The translations under genes and the position numbers were made by a program. From contig CAMVJE010000042.1 in the NCBI GenBank assembly GCA_947167745.1, forward strand, positions 1-11,793: a stretch of DNA of 11,793 nt, given 5' to 3'. The DNA is from an uncultured Treponema sp. Lineage in GTDB: Bacteria > Spirochaetota > Spirochaetia > Treponematales > Treponemataceae. A model generated the notes under the pieces. The model made no database searches. It was not told the DNA's origin and saw only the letters and a program-made list of their open reading frames with translations. Positions within the stretch are counted from its first letter, which is position 1. The number at the start of each line of letters is the position of its first letter. Shown piece by piece: positions 7,000 through 11,793 of this stretch.

Positions 7000-7452
7000 T
7001 TACTTATTTGCCTTTTTCTTTAAAAATTCCACCAAAGCAGGAAGATAGAGTCTGTCTTCATAAGCAATGTGAGTGTGAATCCAGTCATACAAGAAATGGG
7101 CAAATTTTATCGCCTCAGAGGCCGGGAGCCTGTCAATATCGGCATAAATGTCCTTACATTTCTCCGTAAAGGCATCGTGAATTTTCTTATGCTTTTTATA
7201 GCCGTCAAAATTTGATGCAAGCATCAGTTTTTCTTCATCCTGAAAATGTGTTTCCGCATAATTCAGGCAACGCTCTAAGGCCCATTTAACTAACATACGA
7301 TAGTTTTCTGCATTATTATTTTTTAAAAGACTCTGGTAAAATTCATTGCAAAGCCTTACAAGCGTTTCATGCTGCTCATCTATAGCTGGAATTCCGATTT
7401 TGTATTTTGGATCCCATTTTATGTAGTCATCGTTCACCAAGCCGTTGCCCAT
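7000..7452 (-). CDS. Bacteriohemerythrin (single-domain O2-binding di-iron protein)
   Basis: 150 residues from the ATG at 7452-7450. GAAGGAAG lies just upstream at normal spacing. An in-frame ATG farther out (7485) lies upstream of the -10 box and cannot be used from this promoter. The four-helix hemerythrin signature is complete: H28 in DEQHE, H69 and E73 in HFQDE, H88 and H92 in HKKIH, H128 and D133 in HIAYED. These are all seven expected ligands of the di-iron site that reversibly binds O2. There is no signal peptide or membrane segment, so it is cytoplasmic. Likely roles in an anaerobe are O2 scavenging, delivery or sensing. It is transcribed divergently from a chemoreceptor gene, which suggests, without proving, a link to oxygen taxis. 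A copy of the dispersed palindrome lies inside it (7288-7305). Confidence 0.95.
   Translation of the reverse strand: MGNGLVNDDYIKWDPKYKIGIPAIDEQHETLVRLCNEFYQSLLKNNNAENYRMLVKWALERCLNYAETHFQDEEKLMLASNFDGYKKHKKIHDAFTEKCKDIYADIDRLPASEAIKFAHFLYDWIHTHIAYEDRLYLPALVEFLKKKANK
7288..7305 (-). repeat. Dispersed palindrome copy 3 (18-base form), inside the hemerythrin gene
   Basis: The + strand reads AACTA, loop ACATACGA, TAGTT. On the - strand, the sense strand of this gene, it reads AACTATCGT, ATGT, TAGTT, which is the consensus with a 4-base insert. It encodes hemerythrin residues around NYRMLV (50-55), between the first and second ligand helices. It shares the ten bases ACGATAGTTT with copies 1 and 5. 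Confidence 0.65.
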
Positions 7453-7473
7453 TTTAATTACTTCCTTCAGAAC

Positions 7474-7502
7474 ATTATAGCACAAAATTTTTTTGTTGAG
7501 AA
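7474..7502 (-). promoter_or_regulatory. Sigma-70-type promoter of the hemerythrin gene
   Basis: Read on the - strand: -35 TTCTCA (7502-7497), a 17-base spacer, a perfect -10 TATAAT (7479-7474) and an extended -10 TG one base upstream. Transcription would begin near 7467, leaving a short leader that contains the Shine-Dalgarno GAAGGAAG. This fixes the start codon at 7452. Confidence 0.8.
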
Positions 7503-7516
7503 TTTAAAAAATTTGT
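7482..7516. promoter_or_regulatory. AT-rich imperfect inverted repeat between the divergent promoters
   Basis: Bases 7482-7493 (ACAAAATTTTTT) and 7506-7516 (AAAAAATTTGT) are near-perfect reverse complements; one A is extra on the left. The repeat covers the hemerythrin -35 and the left edge of the chemoreceptor -35, a position from which one regulator could control both genes. Low complexity makes chance plausible. Confidence 0.3.
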
Positions 7517-7541
7517 TTTCCTTTCAATTTAATGTTAAAAT
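7513..7541 (+). promoter_or_regulatory. Promoter of the chemoreceptor gene, possibly giving a leaderless mRNA
   Basis: -35 TTGTTT (7513-7518), a 17-base spacer and -10 TAAAAT (7536-7541) preceded by an extended TG (7533-7534). Only seven bases separate the -10 from the ATG at 7549. A start site at the usual distance would fall on or next to the initiation codon. No Shine-Dalgarno sequence is present upstream. Confidence 0.6.
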
Positions 7542-7548
7542 ACTCTTT

Positions 7549-9654
7549 ATGGATAAGAGCACAAACAATTCAAAGCCCAAAAAACAGGGCAAACTGGTCT
7601 ATTACATTGTTGGAATTACAGTCGTAATCGTTGCGGTTTTAACATCCCTTCAAATTTATATCGTCAATGCACGTACGAAAGAATCTGTAGCTTCATCTTA
7701 CGAAGAAAACTGTCTCAAAATCACTGATGCTTATTCTAATGTAGTTTCTATCCGCTTGAGTGAATACATCAAGCAAATGAGAATGTACACCGAAGCTGAC
7801 ATCACACAAACAGCGGATCCTCGCCAAATTCAGGAATGGCTCATAGAACACGCAAAATCCCGCACGCCGGACTTCGACCGAATCGGCTATATTGATGCAA
7901 AAGGTGACTTCTACAATGACCAGAACAAAGTCACTAATGTAAAAGACAGAATTTACTTCAAAGCCATCATGGAACAAGGTCACGACACAAACATCGATGA
8001 CCCGGTAACATCAAAATCAACAGGAACCACAATCATCCATGTTTCTCAGGCTGCAAAGGTCGGCGGAAAGACAGTTGGCTTTTACAGTGCTGTCGTAGGC
8101 GTAGACAAACTTACTGAATTTATCAAAACCATCCGAATCGGAAAAACCGGTTACGCCATTCTTTTTAACAGCGAAGGTGAAATAATTGCAACATCGGCCC
8201 CAGAAGTTGATGAAGAAAGCACAAAAGCCATTACAGAAGCTATGCTGCCAATCACGCAGGCCCTTGCACAAAAGCAAAGCGGCAGTATCTGGATAAGTGC
8301 AGGCAAACTCGGCCATAAATATGTCACATATAAACCAGTTGAAAATGCAGACTGGGGCTTTGCCTTCCTTATTGATGAGAGCCAGGTTTACGCTACGGCA
8401 AAAGAGATTTCAATCACTCTGATTTTTGCGGGAATTATCCTTGCCTTAGCCCTCTTAATCGGAATTGGTGTCGGAATTTTCCATTCCCTCAAGCCTCTTC
8501 TTAAAGTCAAATCTTCTATCGAAGAAATTGCTTCTGGAAAAGCTGACCTTACCCAGCGAATCACAGGAGCAGCCGCAAATGTAAACAACGAAATAGGCGG
8601 CGTAGTCAAAGGCTTCAACAAATTCACCGAGAAACTTCAGACCATCGTCTCTGATGTCAAATATTCAAAAGAAGTTCTTGCGGCAGCTGGCGAGGACCTT
8701 GATGTAAGTATGCAGGACACAAGCGCATCAATCACGCAGATTATCGCAAATATTTCAAGCGTACACACGCAAATCAGCAATCAGGGAGAAAGCGTCGCCC
8801 AGACAGCAGGTGCGGTCAACGAAATTGCCTCAAACATCGAATCTCTTGAACGAATGATTGCAAACCAGTCTCAGGGCGTAAGCAACGCTTCATCAGCAGT
8901 CGAAGAAATGATTGGAAACATCGCCTCAGTAAATCATTCTGTAGATAAAATGGCAGCTTCTTTTGACTCGCTCACAGAAAATGCCAAGAGCGGTGCCGAA
9001 AAGCAGGTTCATGTAAACGAGCGGATTCACGAAATTGAGCAGCAGTCACAGATGCTTCAGGAAGCAAATGCGGCAATCGCAGCAATCGCAAGCCAGACAA
9101 ACCTTCTTGCAATGAATGCGGCAATCGAGGCTGCACATGCAGGAGACGCAGGAAAAGGCTTCGCTGTAGTTGCAGATGAAATCCGTAAACTTTCAGAAAC
9201 TTCTACAATTCAGTCAAAGACAATCGGCGACCAGCTTTCAAGCATCAAGGAGTCAATCAATTCCGTCGTTCAGGCTTCACAGGAATCAAGCGAAGCATTC
9301 AATACAGTTGCCGAAAAAATCCATGAAACTGACCAGCTTGTCCGCCAGATTAAGAGCGCAATGGAAGAACAGCAGGAAGGCTCAAAACAAATCACAGATT
9401 CTTTGCAGTCAATGAACGACAGCACAATTGAAGTCAGGACAGCATCCGAAGAAATGTCTATCGGAAACAAGCAGATTCTCGACGAAGTGCGAAACCTCCA
9501 GAACGCTACTATGGTAATGAAGAGCAGCATGGAAGAGATGGCCGTCGGTGCAAAGAAAATCAACGAAACTGGAGCCTCACTTTCAGAAATTGCTGGAAAA
9601 ATGAAGGATTCCATCGAACAAATTGGCACACAAATCGACCAATTTAAGGTATAA
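7549..9654 (+). CDS. Methyl-accepting chemotaxis protein with dCache-type periplasmic sensor
   Basis: A 701-residue inner-membrane chemoreceptor. A short basic tail precedes the first membrane helix (about 17-39). The periplasmic region (about 45-285) looks like a double Cache sensor, with segments such as [10 protein letters not shown] and DRIYFKAI. The second membrane helix is about 287-311, followed by a HAMP domain (about 309-365) and a long coiled-coil signalling domain. The conserved hairpin tip is [17 protein letters not shown] (513-529), then [14 protein letters not shown] (535-548), where CheW and CheA bind. The ligand is unknown; the Cache segment lacks the RxW pattern of amino-acid-binding dCache sensors. 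There is no CheR-binding NWETF-type tail. The ATG at 7549 is the only start giving a normal N-terminus; upstream codons in frame run antisense through hemerythrin. It is divergent from hemerythrin and followed closely by a thioesterase gene. Confidence 0.95.
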   Translation: MDKSTNNSKPKKQGKLVYYIVGITVVIVAVLTSLQIYIVNARTKESVASSYEENCLKITDAYSNVVSIRLSEYIKQMRMYTEADITQTADPRQIQEWLIEHAKSRTPDFDRIGYIDAKGDFYNDQNKVTNVKDRIYFKAIMEQGHDTNIDDPVTSKSTGTTIIHVSQAAKVGGKTVGFYSAVVGVDKLTEFIKTIRIGKTGYAILFNSEGEIIATSAPEVDEESTKAITEAMLPITQALAQKQSGSIWISAGKLGHKYVTYKPVENADWGFAFLIDESQVYATAKEISITLIFAGIILALALLIGIGVGIFHSLKPLLKVKSSIEEIASGKADLTQRITGAAANVNNEIGGVVKGFNKFTEKLQTIVSDVKYSKEVLAAAGEDLDVSMQDTSASITQIIANISSVHTQISNQGESVAQTAGAVNEIASNIESLERMIANQSQGVSNASSAVEEMIGNIASVNHSVDKMAASFDSLTENAKSGAEKQVHVNERIHEIEQQSQMLQEANAAIAAIASQTNLLAMNAAIEAAHAGDAGKGFAVVADEIRKLSETSTIQSKTIGDQLSSIKESINSVVQASQESSEAFNTVAEKIHETDQLVRQIKSAMEEQQEGSKQITDSLQSMNDSTIEVRTASEEMSIGNKQILDEVRNLQNATMVMKSSMEEMAVGAKKINETGASLSEIAGKMKDSIEQIGTQIDQFKV

Positions 9655-9661
9655 TGCCCCC

Positions 9662-9668
9662 AAGGGGA
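9662..9668 (+). promoter_or_regulatory. Shine-Dalgarno site fixing the thioesterase start
   Basis: AAGGGGA lies five bases before the ATG at 9674. It supports that codon over an in-frame upstream ATG at 9623, which lies inside the chemoreceptor gene and would add 17 residues unlike the family. Confidence 0.75.
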
Positions 9669-9673
9669 ATTAT

Positions 9674-10090
9674 ATGGAACTCAAAGAATACACGCACTTT
9701 GTAAATTATTACGAAACTGACAGAATGGGCGTAACTCACCATTCAAACTACATTCGCTGGATGGAAGAAGCAAGAATCGACTTCCTTAAGCAAATCGGAT
9801 GGGATTACGCCAAACTCGAAGAAGAAGGAATAATTTGCCCGGTCACGGCCGTAAGCTGCCGCTACAGGCACAGCACGACCTTCAATGATACGGTTTCCAT
9901 TTCCGTATCAATCGAGGATTTTTCAGGAATCAGGCTCAAGCTAAAATACACAATGAAAGACTCTTCAGGAAAAAAAATCTGCGAGGGAAGCTCTGAACAC
10001 TGTTTCATTGATGCCGAAGGAAAAGTCCTGCTTGTAAAAAAAGAATACCCGGATTTTTACAAGGCTTTGACGGCATTGATAGAGCAATAA
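9674..10090 (+). CDS. Acyl-CoA thioesterase, YbgC/4-hydroxybenzoyl-CoA thioesterase family
   Basis: 138 residues, the normal length for a single hot-dog-fold thioesterase, which hydrolyses acyl-CoA or aryl-CoA to free acid and CoA in the cytoplasm. The family signature sits at the N-terminus: YYETDRMGVTHHSNYIRW (12-29). D16 is in the place of the catalytic Asp, and the HxNY element follows on the first helix. Strand-like segments such as AVSCRYRHSTTFNDTVSI and EGSSEHCFIDAEG complete the fold pattern. The substrate cannot be read from sequence. It starts 19 bases after the chemoreceptor stop and ends 22 bases before the next gene, so it is probably co-transcribed with both. The Tol-Pal genes that accompany ybgC in enterobacteria are not nearby, so a true YbgC role is doubtful. 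Confidence 0.9.
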   Translation: MELKEYTHFVNYYETDRMGVTHHSNYIRWMEEARIDFLKQIGWDYAKLEEEGIICPVTAVSCRYRHSTTFNDTVSISVSIEDFSGIRLKLKYTMKDSSGKKICEGSSEHCFIDAEGKVLLVKKEYPDFYKALTALIEQ

Positions 10091-10112
10091 ACAGTTATAT
10101 CAGCGGTAGTTT

Positions 10113-10958
10113 ATGAAGATATTTTTCAGATTTTTGCTCGTGACTATGGGCTCATTTTTGCTTGCAACAGGAATCAATACCTTCGTTCACAAGGCAGGTC
10201 TCTTACCAGGCGGATTTACAGGAATCACAATTCTTCTTCAGGATATTTTTTCAAAATTCTTCGGAATTAATATTCCTTTCGCAGTTTTCTACTGGGGACT
10301 AAATATCGTTCCGGCAGCAATCTGCTTTAAATATGTAGGGAAAAGATTCACCCTGCTTTCTATCTGGGCTATTGTCGCCTCGGGCTTTTTTACGGACTTG
10401 CTTCCCGGTTTTAACTTTACGAATGATGTCCTTCTCTGCACGGTTTTCGGCGGAATAATCAACGGAACGGCAATCAGTCTTTGCCTTCTAGCCGGAGCAA
10501 CCAGTGGCGGCACGGATTTTATCTCAATTTATGTCTCAGAAAAAACCGGCCGCAGTATCTGGAACCATATCTTCATAGGAAATGTTATCGTACTGGTGAT
10601 TTTCGGCCTTTTGTTTGGCTGGACAAGAGCACTTTATTCGATAATCTTTCAGTTCGCAAGCACACAGATTTTAAACAGCCTCTACAAACGCTACCAGAAG
10701 TCAACTCTGCTGATTATCACAGACAAGCCCGAAGAGCTGGTCAAAACAATTCGAGAAACAACCGGCCACGATGCGACTCTTTTCAAAGGCGAAGGCTGCT
10801 ACACCGGCCTGGAAAGGAACATGCTCTACACCGTAATTTCAAGTGACACCGAAGAAAAACTCATTCGTGAAGTTAAAAAGACAGACCCCATGGCTTTCGT
10901 AAACATATTGCAGACAAAAATGCTTAAAGGCAATTTCATTATGAAAAAGCAGGATTAA
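10113..10958 (+). CDS. YitT-family membrane protein (DUF161 with C-terminal DUF2179)
   Basis: A 281-residue inner-membrane protein of a widespread family without an established activity. The N-terminal two thirds are hydrophobic, with about five or six membrane segments (roughly 5-25, 55-75, 80-98, 105-127, 152-172). The paired family motifs LLPGGFTGI (30-38) and GATSGGTDFIS (128-138) show the internal duplication. The last 65 residues form the soluble DUF2179 domain, recognisable from HDATLFKGEGCYTG (219-232) and the terminal segment VNILQTKMLKGNF. The Shine-Dalgarno sequence is weak (CGGTAG region), so translation may depend partly on coupling to the thioesterase gene 22 bases upstream. It is followed immediately by the queH leader. 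A transport role is often presumed for the family, but nothing here identifies a substrate. Confidence 0.9.
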   Translation: MKIFFRFLLVTMGSFLLATGINTFVHKAGLLPGGFTGITILLQDIFSKFFGINIPFAVFYWGLNIVPAAICFKYVGKRFTLLSIWAIVASGFFTDLLPGFNFTNDVLLCTVFGGIINGTAISLCLLAGATSGGTDFISIYVSEKTGRSIWNHIFIGNVIVLVIFGLLFGWTRALYSIIFQFASTQILNSLYKRYQKSTLLIITDKPEELVKTIRETTGHDATLFKGEGCYTGLERNMLYTVISSDTEEKLIREVKKTDPMAFVNILQTKMLKGNFIMKKQD

Positions 10959-10991
10959 TTGCTTATCACTCGCATCCATGCGAGTAAGCAA
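10959..10991 (+). promoter_or_regulatory. Leader hairpin with CGCATCCATGCG core upstream of queH
   Basis: Bases 10969-10975 (CTCGCAT) pair with 10978-10984 (ATGCGAG). An outer helix joins 10959-10965 (TTGCTTA) with 10985-10991 (TAAGCAA), with three bases bulged on the left. The outer helix begins right after the stop codon of the upstream gene and takes in the first two bases of the Shine-Dalgarno AAGGA (10990-10994). Core and layout match the hairpin before the ATPase gene. Confidence 0.6.
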
Positions 10992-11000
10992 GGATTTAAA

Positions 11001-11774
11001 ATGATAAAACAAAACTATCAGAAAGAACTAGAGAAAATACTGTCTGAAATTGAAGAGGAACAAAAAACTACCGTTAGTTATAGAAAGCCGACTCTGCTGC
11101 TCCATGCCTGCTGTGGGCCTTGTTCATCTTATGTAATTGAATATCTTGCCAGTATTTTTGACATCACGATTTATTATTATAACCCGAACATTCATCCAAA
11201 AGAAGAATATTTCCGCCGGCTCGAAGAACTGAAAAAATTTCTGGAACGATTTCCTGATGCCGTTAAAAACGAGGTAAAACTCGTAGTCGATGAATACAAT
11301 CCCGAAGAGTATTTTGAAGCCACTAATGTCCGTCAGGAAATAGAACTTCAAACAGAGCCCGAAAAAGGCGAACGATGCCGAAGATGCTATCTTTTCCGAA
11401 TGAAACGCGCCTGGGAATATGCCTGTAAAAAAAATTTTGACTGGTTCACGACAACGCTGAGCATAAGCCCCCACAAAGACAGCGAAAAGATTAATGTGAT
11501 TGGAAGAGAACTGGAAGAAATGAAATTTCAGCAGGTGAAAAAAGCAGATAATTTTTCACAAAAAAATGACGATTGCCAAAAAGGGAGTTTCTCGTCTGAC
11601 AGCGGGCAAAAAACTAACGATAGTTTGAATATTTCCCCGCACACAAAATTCTTACCCTCAGATTTCAAGAAAAAAGGCGGATTTTTACGCAGCACCCAGC
11701 TCACCGAAGAATATGGCTTATGGCGGCAGGATTACTGTGGATGTGTGTATTCAATGAGAAACAGGAAAAGCTAA
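11001..11774 (+). CDS. queH: Epoxyqueuosine reductase QueH (DUF208 family)
   Basis: 257 residues. QueH reduces epoxyqueuosine to queuosine in tRNA, the last step of queuosine modification, and is the non-homologous replacement for cobalamin-dependent QueG. Family motifs are clear: LLHACCGPCSS with C37, C38 and C41; ERCRRCY with C126 and C129; TLSISPHKDSEKIN; and the ending GLWRQDYCGCVYS with C246 and C248. These Cys are the expected iron-sulfur and iron ligands. The start is the ATG at 11001, six bases after AAGGA; a TTG at 10959 lies inside the leader hairpin. Between the conserved ELEEMKF and KFLPSDFKKKGG a hydrophilic stretch of about 35 residues (about 179-214) is extra compared with typical members. 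Two copies of the dispersed palindrome are in frame, one before the first Cys motif and one inside this extra stretch. The core is intact, so it is probably active. Confidence 0.93.
   Translation: MIKQNYQKELEKILSEIEEEQKTTVSYRKPTLLLHACCGPCSSYVIEYLASIFDITIYYYNPNIHPKEEYFRRLEELKKFLERFPDAVKNEVKLVVDEYNPEEYFEATNVRQEIELQTEPEKGERCRRCYLFRMKRAWEYACKKNFDWFTTTLSISPHKDSEKINVIGRELEEMKFQQVKKADNFSQKNDDCQKGSFSSDSGQKTNDSLNISPHTKFLPSDFKKKGGFLRSTQLTEEYGLWRQDYCGCVYSMRNRKS
11066..11079 (+). repeat. Dispersed palindrome copy 4 (14-base form), inside queH
   Basis: AACTACCGTTAGTT differs at one base from the consensus AACTATCGTTAGTT. Arms AACTA and TAGTT can pair around CCGT. It encodes part of QKTTVS (21-26), in the segment just before the conserved Cys motif. 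The 19 bases 11061-11079 match 11607-11625 at 17 positions. Confidence 0.7.
11612..11625 (-). repeat. Dispersed palindrome copy 5 (14-base form), inside queH
   Basis: The + strand reads AACTAACGATAGTT. The - strand reads AACTATCGTTAGTT, which I take as the consensus because copies 2 and 4 are each one base away from it. With one more base on each side the arms become six pairs around ACGA. It encodes part of QKTNDS (203-208), within the extra hydrophilic stretch of QueH. Confidence 0.7.
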
Positions 11775-11793
11775 GGATATAAAATTTATTCGT

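Noticed and set aside
7453..7485. Longer hemerythrin start 11 codons upstream
   Set aside because: It lies upstream of the -10 box, and GAAGGAAG is positioned for the ATG at 7452.
7369..7548. N-terminal extension of the chemoreceptor reading frame by 60 codons
   Set aside because: It runs antisense through the start of hemerythrin and through both promoters, encodes no family-like sequence, and the ATG at 7549 gives a normal receptor N-terminus with a short basic tail before the first membrane helix.
9270..9629. 119-codon open frame on the - strand inside the chemoreceptor gene, and similar antisense frames elsewhere
   Set aside because: These are shadow frames of strongly supported genes, with no ribosome site or recognisable domains.
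9650..9655. Perfect TATAAT at the end of the chemoreceptor gene as a thioesterase promoter
   Set aside because: The only good -35 match (TTGGCA, 9623-9628) is 21 bases away, too far; nothing acceptable is at 16-18 bases. It overlaps the stop codon and may be chance.
9623..9673. Longer thioesterase start inside the chemoreceptor gene
   Set aside because: The added 17 residues are not family-like and the Shine-Dalgarno AAGGGGA serves the ATG at 9674.
10959..11000. TTG start for QueH immediately after the upstream stop
   Set aside because: It has no Shine-Dalgarno site, lies in the leader hairpin, and the ATG at 11001 has AAGGA at proper spacing.
11775..11793. Start of another gene after queH
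   Set aside because: Only 19 bases remain; AAGGAT (11773-11778) resembles a ribosome site but no start codon is visible.
1..11793. tRNA, rRNA, CRISPR array, insertion sequence or prophage genes
   Set aside because: I saw no cloverleaf sequence, no regularly spaced repeats with spacers, and no transposase, integrase or phage protein.

Overview
The window reads as a moderately AT-rich chromosomal segment from an anaerobic, motile bacterium. My best guess is a gut, rumen or oral Treponema-type spirochaete. The guess rests on the gene mix: a very large 2-hydroxyacyl-CoA dehydratase activase-like protein, a bacteriohemerythrin next to a chemoreceptor, a YitT-family protein and QueH. No ribosomal or other phylogenetic marker is present, so the assignment is tentative. 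Coding is dense. There are eight genes, seven on the + strand and one on the - strand, and all end in TAA.

Left part (1-2342): the last 29 codons of an ArsR/SmtB metal-sensing repressor carry a complete alpha-5 zinc-site pattern. A 143-base gap packed with three tandem hairpins follows, then a P1B-type Zn/Cd/Pb-exporting ATPase whose usual N-terminal metal-binding domain is replaced by a His/Cys-rich tail. Together they form a metal-efflux unit.

Middle (2343-7000): one 4.5-kb gene encodes a giant activase-like protein with two BadF/HgdC-type ATPase domains, a Cys-rich linker and two HgdB-like halves. It looks like an ATP-driven [4Fe-4S] electron-transfer machine folded into one chain. It ends in a convergent junction with an intrinsic terminator whose U-tract faces the - strand.

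Right part (7000-11793): a bacteriohemerythrin gene (-) sits head to head with a dCache-type methyl-accepting chemotaxis protein (+), with closely packed divergent promoters between them. The chemoreceptor start lies so close to its -10 box that its mRNA may be leaderless. Behind it, closely spaced and co-directional, come a YbgC/4HBT-type acyl-CoA thioesterase, a YitT-family membrane protein and queH.

Two kinds of repeated structure are not explained by the genes. First, a short dispersed palindrome (consensus AACTATCGTTAGTT, sometimes with 4 extra bases before TAGTT) occurs five times, four of them inside coding sequence and two of those in queH. Second, a hairpin with the fixed core CGCATCCATGCG and covarying flanks lies in the leaders of the ATPase gene and queH, each time with an outer helix that reaches into the Shine-Dalgarno sequence. 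These, together with the double-double architecture of the giant activase, are the items most worth following up.
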